Source of the DNA: Ruminococcaceae bacterium P7
GTDB lineage: Bacteria > Bacillota > Clostridia > Oscillospirales > Acutalibacteraceae
DNA: 57,056 bases
Assembly: GCA_900100595.1 (NCBI GenBank)
Contig: FMUA01000018.1
Coordinates: forward strand, 1 to 57,056
Reading direction: 5' to 3'
Below, in pieces: positions 39,475-48,114 of this stretch. Each line of letters starts with the position of its first letter. The stretch's first letter is position 1. The translations under genes were made by a program, and so were the position numbers. Below the pieces are notes generated by a model. The model was not told the origin of the DNA, made no database searches, and saw nothing but the letters and a program-made list of their open reading frames with translations.

Positions 39475-40338
39475 TTAACCCTTTACGCCGCCGGCGGTTA
39501 CGCCTTCTACATAGTATCTCTGCATGATAAGGAACAGAGTGGTGATCGGGATCGCAACGAGTACGGAGCCCGCGAGGAACTGCTTGTAGTACTCATTGAT
39601 GAATTCTGCACTCGTCATTGACTGCAGACCGATCGCTACGGTGTAGAGCTCACGCTTATCGCCCATGATGATCTTGGCAAGAATGAAGTCGCACCAAGGT
39701 CCGATGAACGCGGTAAGTACGGTGTAAACAACGATAGGCTTTGACATCGGAAGAATGATTCTCCAGAAAATCTGGTTCTTCGTCGCGCCGTCGATGGTAG
39801 CGGCTTCGTCGAGCGCACGCGGAATGGTGTCGAAGAAGCCCTTGGAAATCTGGAAGCCGAGACCTGCGCCCGAGCTGTAGCAGATTACCAGCGCAATCAG
39901 GTTCTGGTTCAGACCCATAGCCTTCAGCAGGTAGTAAATCGCGATCATGGTCATGAAGCCGGGGAACATACCGAGGATCATGGCTACGTTCATGAGCTTT
40001 TTACGAGCGCTGAAACGGAGACGGGAGAAGGTGTAAGCAACCGCAAGAACGGAGATGGTGGAAATTACGCAGCTGAAGCATGCAACTACGAAGGTGTTGA
40101 GGAACCATCTCGGGAAGTTGATAGCGGAGGAAGAACCTGCGCCTGCGAAAAGGTCAATGTAGTTCTGGAATGTCCACTCTTGGGGAACCAGATACGGAAC
40201 CGCGATGGTGGACTCAAGACGGAAGGAGTGCATCAGAAGATATGCAAACGGCGATACCCAGATGATGCCCATAATAGCAAGGAGTAAATAAATCAGGCCG
40301 TTCGAGATAATTCTTCTCGCTTTATAGCTTTTTATCAT
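39475..40338 (-). CDS. malG: maltodextrin ABC transporter permease, MalG type
   Basis: A 287-residue membrane protein with six hydrophobic segments. N-terminal VSPFAYLLMHSFRLEST and the permease EAA loop EAATIDGATKNQIFWRIILP mark it as a MalG-type sugar permease; the C-terminus KG/VTAGGVKG is typical of MalG. It forms the channel with MalF. The gene overlaps malF by 4 bases. The ATP-binding subunit is not in this window and is probably a shared MsmK-type ATPase. Confidence 0.92.
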   Translation of the reverse strand: MIKSYKARRIISNGLIYLLLAIMGIIWVSPFAYLLMHSFRLESTIAVPYLVPQEWTFQNYIDLFAGAGSSSAINFPRWFLNTFVVACFSCVISTISVLAVAYTFSRLRFSARKKLMNVAMILGMFPGFMTMIAIYYLLKAMGLNQNLIALVICYSSGAGLGFQISKGFFDTIPRALDEAATIDGATKNQIFWRIILPMSKPIVVYTVLTAFIGPWCDFILAKIIMGDKRELYTVAIGLQSMTSAEFINEYYKQFLAGSVLVAIPITTLFLIMQRYYVEGVTAGGVKG

Positions 40339-41843
40339 GAGAACGCCTCCTCATCCTTCATAGACTTCGAGTTGTTGTATACAATCAGGGAGATGGTGGC
40401 GCAGACGATAAATACAAGAATACCGATTGCCGCCGCGAGTCCGTAGTCCTGAGATGTCATCGAAAGGGTGAACAACCAGGTTACAAGGATATCGGTACGA
40501 CCTGCCTGATAGTAGTCCTGCGTGGTGGGGCCGCCGCCTGTCAGGAGGTAGATAACGTTGAAGTTGTTGATGTTACCTACGAACTGGGTGATCAGCTGCG
40601 GCGTAGTTACGAAAATCATGTACGGGAGCGTGATTGCGGTAAAGGTCTTTACCGGGCTTGCGCCGTCGATACGCGCCGATTCATACAGGTCTTCGGGGAT
40701 GTTCATCAGAATACCCGACATGGAGAGGATGGTGTAGGGAATACCTACCCAGCAGTTGACGATAACAACTGTTGCTCTTGCCATGAGAGTGGTGCTGTTG
40801 AGGAACTGGATCTCGACCGGTCCTCCGCCGAACATCTTCGAGATGTCGGACAACAGTACGTTGAGCGCACCGTTGGTCTGGAGCATCTGGTTCATGAGAA
40901 GCAGGGATACGAACTGGGGAACCGCGATGGTGATAACGAAGAGGGTTCTCCACAGAGCCTTGAGCTTGATGCCCTTCTTGTTGATCATCAGAGCGACGAT
41001 CATACCGAGGATGTAGTTCGAGAAGGTTGCGAGGATAGCCCAGAGAATGGTCCATTCGGTCAGTTCGATGAAGGTTTTACCCTTCTTGGCGCCCTCAACG
41101 AGGTTGAACAGGGAGCCGAAGTTGTCCATGCCGACCCAGGTGAACAGGGTTCCGGGAGGCATGTGCGCCTTATCATAGTTGGTGAACGCGATCAGGATCA
41201 TGAAGATCAGCGGCAGGATGTTGAATACGCAAATCATCAGCACAGGGAAAGAAAGAAGTGTGATGTGGTATTTGCCGTCGAGGAATTCCTTCATGTCGTG
41301 AGAGAAGCTGGTGGGCTTTTCGCCGTTTTCTCTCATGACCTGATGCTTGTATGCGTCCTTGATGTTGCTGATATAGACAGCGAATACAACCACCGTGATA
41401 ACGATGGTAACAACCGAGTAAAGAAGAATCAGCATGGAGTTGTCGCCGAATACGGTCTTGGAAACGATGCCGACCTTCTCGGTGTGAGTCTCAACGGTAC
41501 CGAGGGTACCGAACTTCGCGATATACTGTCCGCCGAAGGAGACCATGTAGAAAATGTAGAACACCTCAACGAGGAAGTAGAGGATGCCCTTGTAGATTTT
41601 GCCCTTGGACAAATCGCCGATACCAAAGATCAGATACGATAACTTGGTTGCCCAGTCACCCTTAACGAAAGTGGAGCCGTAGTTCTTGATTCCCTTGGCA
41701 AACGCTTTGAAGAAATTGACAATGCCTAAACCAATTGCCTTGAAAAATCTTCCGATTGCTTTGGGAACAGACACAAGAAACTTCTTGGCTTTGTAACCAA
41801 ACTTCTGCATAGGATTGAGCATTTTATATTCAACGTATGTCAT
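40335..41843 (-). CDS. malF: maltodextrin ABC transporter permease, MalF type
   Basis: A 502-residue membrane protein, long as MalF of Gram-positives. A basic N-terminal part (YKAKKFLVSVPKAIGRFFKA) leads to the first helices. A large extracytoplasmic loop (HMPPGTLFTWVGMDNFGSLF) and the EAA loop ESARIDGASPVKTFTAITLP near the C-terminus are visible. Works with MalG and MalE in uptake of maltose or maltodextrins. ATG codon lies behind AAGGAGAGC. Overlaps malG by 4 bases. Confidence 0.92.
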   Translation of the reverse strand: MTYVEYKMLNPMQKFGYKAKKFLVSVPKAIGRFFKAIGLGIVNFFKAFAKGIKNYGSTFVKGDWATKLSYLIFGIGDLSKGKIYKGILYFLVEVFYIFYMVSFGGQYIAKFGTLGTVETHTEKVGIVSKTVFGDNSMLILLYSVVTIVITVVVFAVYISNIKDAYKHQVMRENGEKPTSFSHDMKEFLDGKYHITLLSFPVLMICVFNILPLIFMILIAFTNYDKAHMPPGTLFTWVGMDNFGSLFNLVEGAKKGKTFIELTEWTILWAILATFSNYILGMIVALMINKKGIKLKALWRTLFVITIAVPQFVSLLLMNQMLQTNGALNVLLSDISKMFGGGPVEIQFLNSTTLMARATVVIVNCWVGIPYTILSMSGILMNIPEDLYESARIDGASPVKTFTAITLPYMIFVTTPQLITQFVGNINNFNVIYLLTGGGPTTQDYYQAGRTDILVTWLFTLSMTSQDYGLAAAIGILVFIVCATISLIVYNNSKSMKDEEAFS

Positions 41844-41969
41844 ATAAGCTCTCCTTAATTAATCTGAAAATCTCTCTTTTATTACGGGTACACCAAACTA
41901 ATAATATTCTATTACGTTTTCCCTATAATAAAACATTATTCGTTTGGTGTATAGAAAACGTAAAGGCTT

Positions 41970-42002
41970 GTTTCGGGACGCTTTTGCAAAGCGTCCCGAA
42001 AC
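41970..42002. other. 15-bp perfect hairpin between malE and malF
   Basis: GTTTCGGGACGCTTT (41970-41984) pairs perfectly with AAAGCGTCCCGAAAC (41988-42002) around a 3-base loop. No T-run follows on the minus strand, so it more likely guards the malE transcript end and lowers malF-malG expression than stops it fully. Confidence 0.8.
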
Positions 42003-42038
42003 GTTAAAATTTAAGTATCAGTGAACCTTGCTTACGAA

Positions 42039-43379
42039 TCAGCCCTCGTCGCGGACGTTAGCAACGGTGTCTTTGAGGAGCTTGCTGAAGTACTCAGCAT
42101 CTTCGGGATCGGTCTCGTCAGCGATGAGCTTGTTGCCGAGGTTGCCCATGGGGTTCCAGAAGGTGGGAGCGATGTTAACCTGTACGCAAGCGTTCTCGGA
42201 CTGCTGCTTGATAGCCTGCTGGATCGGGTTGTCGGTGATAACGGGCTTGCCCTGAACGTTCTTGTTGGAGGGGCCCCAGCCGAGCTCTTCTGCTCTCTGC
42301 TCCTGGCACTTCTCACCGTGGAGGTAATAAGCCAGAATCTGAGCGGATGCGGGGAACTTGGAAGCAGCGTTTACGCCGATGTACTTGTAACCGAACAGGG
42401 AAATGAGCTGCTTGTCGGTGCCGTCAACATTGATGGTGGGGAGCTTCGCAGCGCCGAAGTTGTCGCCGAGAGCCTTCTGGTCAGCGTTGGTGTTCCAGGA
42501 ACCGTCAACGCCTGCGCCCAGTGTGCCGGTGGAGAAGCCGGAAGCGATCTGAGCAACGTCGAGAGAGGTGAAGGTGCCCTTGTACTCATGCATGAGTCTG
42601 GAGAATGCCTGCAGAGTCTTGACTGCTTCGTTCTCGTCATACTGTACGAACTTCTGGGTTACACCGTCTTCCTCAAGACCGTCGATCTTAACGCCAGCGG
42701 TGAACGCATAGGTGCAAGCATAGTAGCCGTTGCCGCAGTCGAAGATGAACTTCTTGCCGGCATCCTTACAAGCGGCGAGGATATCCTCGAGCTTGCCTGC
42801 CTTGTCCTCGGAAACGACAGTCTTGTCGTATACGAGATAGTAGCCGTTATCGTTGGTCTCGGGATACGCATAAAGTGTGCCCTTGATCTTGCCTGCCTCA
42901 ACGGTCTCGGGAGCGTTCATTTCGGAAACGGTGTTTACGAAAGCAACCTCGGAGAGAACCTTCGCGTCAACGAGCTTGTTGAGGTGGTCGGAAGCGAAGC
43001 CGAATACGTCAGCAGCTGCGCTCGCGTCGTTCAGAACCTGTGTGCCGGACTCAGCCTCCGCCATAGCGGAAACCTCGATGTTGGTGAAGGTCTTGGTGGG
43101 ATAAGCAGCCTTGAAGTCCTCAACCTGCTTCTTAACAAGCTCGAGAGCCTGAGAAGGCGCCCATACCTTCAGGGAGATGTTGTCCTCGTCGCCGAACAGC
43201 TCGGGGTCAACGGTGTTTGCGTCAACAACCTTCTCCGCGGAAGCGTCCGTGGAACCGGAGCCGGAGCTCGCGTCAGACTTGCTGTCTGTGGAAGAGCTGC
43301 CGCCGTTGCCGCCGCCGCAGCCCGCGAGGGCAGTTGCGGTGATCATGCCTGCCAATAAAATGGCGAGAATCTTTTTCAT
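42039..43379 (-). CDS. malE: maltodextrin-binding lipoprotein
   Basis: A 446-residue extracellular solute-binding protein. The signal peptide (KKILAILLAGMITATALAG) ends at the lipobox Cys (ALAGCGGG), followed by a Ser/Asp/Gly-rich linker. Family-1 binding-protein signature: VDANTVDPELFGDEDN, ... LKVWAPSQALELVKKQVEDF and LAAKLPTINVDGTDKQLISL-type C-terminal part. It catches maltodextrins for MalFG. It is first of the unit, with promoter at 43455, followed by a strong hairpin. Confidence 0.92.
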   Translation of the reverse strand: MKKILAILLAGMITATALAGCGGGNGGSSSTDSKSDASSGSGSTDASAEKVVDANTVDPELFGDEDNISLKVWAPSQALELVKKQVEDFKAAYPTKTFTNIEVSAMAEAESGTQVLNDASAAADVFGFASDHLNKLVDAKVLSEVAFVNTVSEMNAPETVEAGKIKGTLYAYPETNDNGYYLVYDKTVVSEDKAGKLEDILAACKDAGKKFIFDCGNGYYACTYAFTAGVKIDGLEEDGVTQKFVQYDENEAVKTLQAFSRLMHEYKGTFTSLDVAQIASGFSTGTLGAGVDGSWNTNADQKALGDNFGAAKLPTINVDGTDKQLISLFGYKYIGVNAASKFPASAQILAYYLHGEKCQEQRAEELGWGPSNKNVQGKPVITDNPIQQAIKQQSENACVQVNIAPTFWNPMGNLGNKLIADETDPEDAEYFSKLLKDTVANVRDEG

Positions 43380-43454
43380 TGGAATATCCCTCTTTCAAAA
43401 AAATTTTTTCCGATGGAGCAAATTGCACAAATAGCGCTCTGCTTCACTAATTAA

Positions 43455-43483
43455 ATAATATCAAAAAACGAATCAAATTGCAA
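43455..43483 (-). promoter_or_regulatory. malE promoter
   Basis: Minus strand: TTGCAA (43478-43483), 17 bases, TATTAT (43455-43460), about 75 bases before the malE ATG. Confidence 0.75.
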
Positions 43484-43609
43484 CAGGTTTTGTACTTTTT
43501 ATCTAACTTGTTAAAAGTTGAGTAAAATTTTGTTTAAATTATCCTGTTATTTTTCCCAAATTAATGTTTATTACAAACTTTATGAATCAATTCTGTTGAT
43601 TATTACCAC

Positions 43610-43700
43610 AGTCCCTTTGTGCACCTTGTGCAAGTCAACCAAATCTATTTGAGAAAACGAGCACCTTGTCGGTCTAAATCAAAGGGAAAATCGGTGCCCC
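43610..43700. promoter_or_regulatory. possible regulatory region between malE and murE
   Basis: In the 514-base gap two GCACCTTGT boxes occur (about 43621 and 43661), and TCCCTTTG near 43611 is matched by CAAAGGGA near 43681 as an inverted repeat. They may bind a LacI-type maltose regulator, but no regulator gene is nearby. Nothing else was recognised in the gap. Confidence 0.35.
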
Positions 43701-43781
43701 TCAAATGGTTTTGGTGTTTTTTTCGTGAAATTTTACTAATCTTTTGAAATGTATATTTTTTTGCGCTTTTTGTGAAAACTG

Positions 43782-43810
43782 TTGTAATCACCGGCGGATA
43801 TTGATATAAT
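43782..43810 (+). promoter_or_regulatory. murE promoter
   Basis: TTGTAA (43782-43787), 17 bases, TATAAT (43805-43810). The murE ATG is 83 bases downstream behind AAGGAGAG. Confidence 0.75.
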
Positions 43811-43893
43811 AATAATCAGACGCCCGCAGGGCAACGCGCGGAGCTTTTTTGACGCGCAAAAATGTTTTATCTGCAAAATAAGGAGAGTTTACC

Positions 43894-45363
43894 ATGAAGC
43901 TATACGACCTCTTGAAGCATGTATCCTATACCGTCGTTCAGGACGGCGATCCCGTCATTTCCGACGTCATCTACGACTCCCGCAAGGTGGAGGAAGGCAC
44001 CGCCTTTGTCTGTCTGAAGGGCTACACCTCCGACGGTCACAGATACGCGCAGTCCGCCGTTGAAAAAGGCGCTGCGGCGCTCGTGATCAGCGACGACCTC
44101 GACTTCGACGTACCCGAAAACGTCGCTGTCGTCAAAACCGCCGACACCCGCTTGGCGCTTGCGCTCATGAGCGCGGAGCACTTCGGCAATCCCGCGGAGG
44201 AGCTGATGACCGTCGCGATCACGGGCACAAAAGGCAAGACCACCACCACCGCGATGATCGCGGAGATCTTCGAGCAGGCGGGCATCAAAACGGGCACCAT
44301 CGGCACGCTCGGTATCGTCTACGGCGGCAACACCTATAAAACCGACAACACCACGCCCGAATCCTACGAAATCCAGAAGGCGCTGCGCGCGATGATCGAC
44401 GCGGGCTGCAAAGCGATGGTGATCGAAGCGTCCTCCATCGGGCTGAAACACAGCCGTCTTGCGGGCATGACCTTTGACGCGGCGGTGTTCACCAACTTCT
44501 CCGACGACCACATCGGCGGCGTGGAGCACAAGGACATGGCGGAATACCTCTACTGCAAGAGCCTGCTCTTCCGTCAGTGCCGCAAGGCTGCCGCGAACTG
44601 CGACGATCCCGCGTGGCGCGATATTACCAAAGGCTTTGCGGGCGATATCCTCACCTACGGCTTTTCGGAACAGGCGCAGCTGCGCGCGAAAAACGACAGG
44701 CTCCTCTCGGAGAACGGCTTTATCGGCGTCCATTTTGAAACAGAGGGACTGAAAACCCTTTCTCTCGACGTCGGCGTTCCCGGCAAATTCAACGCCTACA
44801 ACGCGCTTGCCGCTATCTGCGCGGTGTCGTTCTTCGACATTCCCGACAAGGCAATCATCGACGGACTGAAAATCGCCCACGTCAAGGGCAGAGTCGAACC
44901 TGTTTCCGTTCCCGGCAGCTACTCCCTGCTGATCGACTACGCGCATAACGCGCTCTCGATGGAGAACGTCCTCACGACACTCCGTCAATACAATCCCAAC
45001 CGACTGATCACGATGTTCGGCGCAGGCGGCAACCGTCCGAAGGTGCGCCGCTTTGAGATGGGCGAAACCTCGGGCAGACTGAGCGACCTCAGCGTCATTA
45101 CCGAGGACAACTCCCGCTTTGAGGACGTCATGGACATCATCGAGGACATCAAGACCGGTCTGCACAAGACCGACGGCAAATACGTCGTCGTCCCCAAGAG
45201 AAAGGAAGCGATCCGCTACTGTATGCTCAACGCCGAGGACGGCGACATCATCGTCCTCGCGGGCAAGGGTCACGAGGACTATCAGGAAATCAAGGGCGTA
45301 AAGTACCACATGGATGAACGCGAGCTGATCCGGGAGATTATTGAAGAAGAAAAGCTTTCATAA
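43894..45363 (+). CDS. murE: UDP-N-acetylmuramoyl tripeptide synthase (MurE type)
   Basis: A 489-residue Mur ligase that adds the third amino acid of the peptidoglycan stem. N-terminal Mur domain: VISDVIYDSRKVEEGTAFVC. ATP loop TGTKGKTTTTAMIAEIF near residue 112. Middle domain has TDNTTPESYEIQ, EASSIGLKHSR and the metal site FTNFSDDH. C-terminal domain begins GRVEPVSVPG with YAHNALSMENVL and ends with VVPKRKEAIRY and AGKGHEDYQ. The acceptor loop reads EDNSRFED, keeping Asn and Arg of the DNPR-type sequence, which hints at diaminopimelate as substrate. Stand-alone gene here. Confidence 0.93.
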   Translation: MKLYDLLKHVSYTVVQDGDPVISDVIYDSRKVEEGTAFVCLKGYTSDGHRYAQSAVEKGAAALVISDDLDFDVPENVAVVKTADTRLALALMSAEHFGNPAEELMTVAITGTKGKTTTTAMIAEIFEQAGIKTGTIGTLGIVYGGNTYKTDNTTPESYEIQKALRAMIDAGCKAMVIEASSIGLKHSRLAGMTFDAAVFTNFSDDHIGGVEHKDMAEYLYCKSLLFRQCRKAAANCDDPAWRDITKGFAGDILTYGFSEQAQLRAKNDRLLSENGFIGVHFETEGLKTLSLDVGVPGKFNAYNALAAICAVSFFDIPDKAIIDGLKIAHVKGRVEPVSVPGSYSLLIDYAHNALSMENVLTTLRQYNPNRLITMFGAGGNRPKVRRFEMGETSGRLSDLSVITEDNSRFEDVMDIIEDIKTGLHKTDGKYVVVPKRKEAIRYCMLNAEDGDIIVLAGKGHEDYQEIKGVKYHMDERELIREIIEEEKLS

Positions 45364-45367
45364 ATAA

Positions 45368-45528
45368 GGGAACCTCTAATAATTCCCTACCGCGCATAAG
45401 CACGAAATCTTCACGACATATTCTTGCCAAAACGCCTTGAAATACGTCAGTATTCCTGCGGCGTTTTGACAATATTCTGCCATAAATCTTCCGTACTTCT
45501 GCACGACATTGAATTATTAGAGATTCCC
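45368..45528. repeat. MITE, full-length type copy (161 bp)
   Basis: Ends are GGGAACCTCTAATAATTC and GAATTATTAGAGATTCCC, 18-base inverted repeats. ATAA flanks both sides (45364-45367, 45529-45532), a 4-bp target duplication. Inside lies CAAAACGCC/GGCGTTTTG, which closes a hairpin of about 40 bases. No coding capacity; it needs a transposase in trans. Internal-deleted copy at 26717. Confidence 0.8.
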
Positions 45529-45536
45529 ATAAGAAG

Positions 45537-45572
45537 AACAGGCGCTGCATGACGCAGCGCCTGTTTTGTTTT
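45537..45572. terminator. terminator between murE and pncB
   Basis: AACAGGCGCTGC (45537-45548) pairs with GCAGCGCCTGTT (45554-45565), followed by TTTGTTTTT on the plus strand. It can serve converging genes on both strands. Confidence 0.85.
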
Positions 45573-47002
45573 TAAATCTTGTGTACTTTGAGCAGGATGT
45601 TCTTGATCTGATACAGCTGCTCGGAAAGATCGACATAATAGTTATGCGGATTCTCAAACCGCTTGACCTCGTCCCAGAGCATATCGACCTGCTCGCGGCA
45701 ATAGTCGGCGATTTCCTGAATCGAGGGGCTTTCATAGACGCATTCGCCGCCCTTGAAAACCGGCACCAGCAGCTCCTTCGCGGTGAAATCGGTGAGCGTC
45801 TTGGTTTTCCATGTGGCGTTGGGGTCAAAGATGGTGTGCGGCTTGCTGTCGTCCACAATCTCGTCATAGACGCAAAGCTCGTCGGCAAGCGCCTTGCCGC
45901 TCTCGTTGTCGAAATAGCGGTAAACCTTCTTGAAGTGCGGATTGGTGATCTTGGCGGCGTTTTCGCTGACCTTGATCTTCGGCTCGATCTCGCCGTTCAG
46001 CTTCTCGACCGCCACCAGCTTATACACGCCGCCGAATACGGGTGAGCTGGACGCGGTGATCAGTCTTTCGCCCACGCCGAAGGTATCCACCTTGGCGCCC
46101 TGCATCATCAGGTCGCGGATCAGAATTTCATCGAGCGCATTGGAGGCGGTGATACCGCACTCCGTCAAGCCCGCCGCGTCGAGCATCTTCCGCGCCTTTT
46201 TGGAGAGGTAGGAGATGTCGCCCGAATCCAGACGGATCGCGCATTTTTTGATGCCCTTTTCGAGAAAGACCTTGATCGCGTTGGGAATGCCGCTCTTGAG
46301 CGTGTCGTAGGTATCCACCAGCAGGGTGGGATTCTCGGGGTACAGCTCGCAGTAGGTTTTAAAAGCCTCGTACTCGCTGTCGAACATCTGCACCCACGCG
46401 TGCGCCATCGTGCCGCCTGCGGGAACACCGTACAGCTCGTCGGTCAGGGTACATGCCGTGCCTGCGCATCCGCCGATATAGGCGGCACGCGCGCCGTCGA
46501 CCGCACCGCTTGCGCCCTGCGCGCGTCGGGAACCGAATTCCAGTACCGCTCTGCCCTGCGCCGCCCTGACGATGCGGTTCGCCTTCGTCGCGATCAGGCT
46601 CTGATGATTGAGCGTCAAAAGCACAAAGGTCTCGATCAGCTGTGCCTCGATCGCGGGCGCCTTGACCGTGAGGATCGGCTCGTTGGGGAAAACGGGCGTT
46701 CCCTCGGGAACGGCGTAGATATCGCCCGTGAAGCGGAATTTTTTCAGATAATCGAGGAAGCCCTCGTCGAAGATGCCCTTGGAGCGAAGATATTCGATAT
46801 CCTCGTCCTCAAAGTGCAGGTCTTTGATATATTCGATCAGCTGCTCCAGACCCGCAGCGATCGCGAAGCCGCCCTTGTCGGGCACGCTGCGGAAGAACAC
46901 GTCGAAGTAGACGTTGCGCTCAAAGAAGCCGCTCTTGAAGTAGCCGTTTGACATGGTGAATTCATAGAAATCAACAAGCATAGCCATATTCTGATGTTTC
47001 AT
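45572..47002 (-). CDS. pncB: nicotinate phosphoribosyltransferase
   Basis: A 476-residue enzyme of NAD salvage, joining nicotinate to PRPP. ATG 47002 follows GAGGGATATCT; a longer upstream frame is not supported. Motifs: LVDFYEFTMSNGYFKSGFFE, the substrate region FGSRRAQG, HAWVQMFDSEYEAF, and the PRPP-associated LVDTYDTLKSGI plus IRLDSGD and FGVGERLITA. Catalytic-site His lies in TMAHAWVQMF. Ends with DVKRFENPHNYYVDLSEQLY. Monocistronic. Confidence 0.95.
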   Translation of the reverse strand: MKHQNMAMLVDFYEFTMSNGYFKSGFFERNVYFDVFFRSVPDKGGFAIAAGLEQLIEYIKDLHFEDEDIEYLRSKGIFDEGFLDYLKKFRFTGDIYAVPEGTPVFPNEPILTVKAPAIEAQLIETFVLLTLNHQSLIATKANRIVRAAQGRAVLEFGSRRAQGASGAVDGARAAYIGGCAGTACTLTDELYGVPAGGTMAHAWVQMFDSEYEAFKTYCELYPENPTLLVDTYDTLKSGIPNAIKVFLEKGIKKCAIRLDSGDISYLSKKARKMLDAAGLTECGITASNALDEILIRDLMMQGAKVDTFGVGERLITASSSPVFGGVYKLVAVEKLNGEIEPKIKVSENAAKITNPHFKKVYRYFDNESGKALADELCVYDEIVDDSKPHTIFDPNATWKTKTLTDFTAKELLVPVFKGGECVYESPSIQEIADYCREQVDMLWDEVKRFENPHNYYVDLSEQLYQIKNILLKVHKI

Positions 47003-47115
47003 AGATATCCCTCTTTTTTGCCGTGATGCCGGCGTAATCAAGTTTATTGTAGCAAGCGGGAACCGCTTTGTCAATGGTCTCCGCCGTTCTTGTCACATTT
47101 GCCGCCCCGAAAGGC
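47003..47115. other. intergenic between metA and pncB
   Basis: About 113 bases. It carries the pncB leader. I did not identify a clear promoter pair in it. Confidence 0.4.
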
Positions 47116-47140
47116 AAAAAGAGGCGTGACAACACGCCTC
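47116..47140 (-). terminator. metA terminator
   Basis: GAGGCGTG (47121-47128) pairs with CACGCCTC (47133-47140); the minus strand continues TTTTTGCC. It lies right after the metA stop. Confidence 0.85.
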
Positions 47141-47146
47141 TCAAAA

Positions 47147-48076
47147 TTATCGGTATTTGCGCAGCAGCTCGCCCAGATCGTATGGCGTCGCCTGATAGAC
47201 AAAGTAGTTGAGCCAGTTGGTATACAGCAGCGTCGCGTTGCTGCGCCACACCATCGGCGGTGTGAGCGACGCGTCGTCGTCGGGGAAGTAGTTGCAGGGC
47301 AGGTTGGGTTCGATGCCCTTGTTGAGATCCCTGTAATACTCATTGGCGAGCGTTTCCCTGTCGTACTCGGCGTGACCGGTGATAAAGACCTGTCTGCCGC
47401 TCTTGTTGGCGATGACAGCCGGACCCGCCTGCTCGCTGACGGCAAGCACCTCCAGCGAAAGCTGCTTTTTGATGTCCTCATAGCGGACGGTGGTGTAGCG
47501 GGAATGCGGGATGACGAAGGTGTCGTCAAAGCCGCGCATGAGCGGATGGAAGGGCGTCAGCACCTTATGCTGATAAATGCCGCTGAGCTTTTCCTCCAGC
47601 GGATATTTCTGAATGCCGTAGTGATAATACAGACCCGCCTGCGCGCCCCAGCAAATGTGGAAGGTGGAATAGACGTTGTGCTTCGACCATTCCATGATCT
47701 CGCACAGCTCCTCCCAGTAGTCGACCTCCTCAAAGGGAATCTGCTCCACGGGAGCGCCCGTGATGATCAGACCGTCAAAGGTCTGGTTCCGGATCTCGTC
47801 AAAGGTCTTGTAGAAGGTGGTGAGGTGGTGCGGCGATGTATTTTTGGAGGTGTGAGACGCCATCTGCAGCAGCTCGATATCCACCTGCAGCGGGCTGTTG
47901 CCAAGCAGGCGCAGGAGCTGGGTTTCGGTGGTGATTTTGGTGGGCATGAGGTTGAGGATGAGGATTTTCAGCGGACGGATGTCCTGTCTGAGCGCGACCT
48001 CATCGGGCATGACAAAGATGTTCTCACTCTCCAGTACCTTGATCGCGGGCAAATTGCTCTGAACCTTAATCGGCAT
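47147..48076 (-). CDS. metA: homoserine O-acetyltransferase (MetA type)
   Basis: A 309-residue enzyme that acylates homoserine in methionine synthesis. The catalytic Cys is residue 142 in [10 protein letters not shown], with the His in [16 protein letters not shown]. Residue 111, in [15 protein letters not shown], is Glu: in this family Glu at 111 selects acetyl-CoA, while Gly selects succinyl-CoA. So an acetyltransferase is predicted. It starts 38 bases after proS and is likely co-transcribed with it. No S-box or T-box riboswitch was seen in between. Confidence 0.95.
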   Translation of the reverse strand: MPIKVQSNLPAIKVLESENIFVMPDEVALRQDIRPLKILILNLMPTKITTETQLLRLLGNSPLQVDIELLQMASHTSKNTSPHHLTTFYKTFDEIRNQTFDGLIITGAPVEQIPFEEVDYWEELCEIMEWSKHNVYSTFHICWGAQAGLYYHYGIQKYPLEEKLSGIYQHKVLTPFHPLMRGFDDTFVIPHSRYTTVRYEDIKKQLSLEVLAVSEQAGPAVIANKSGRQVFITGHAEYDRETLANEYYRDLNKGIEPNLPCNYFPDDDASLTPPMVWRSNATLLYTNWLNYFVYQATPYDLGELLRKYR

Positions 48077-48114
48077 ATTCTCACTCCTTTCGCGTCTTGA
48101 TGCGTGATTTCAAA

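Noticed and set aside
48077..48114. SAM riboswitch or T-box before metA
   Set aside because: The gap to proS is only 38 bases, too short for either.
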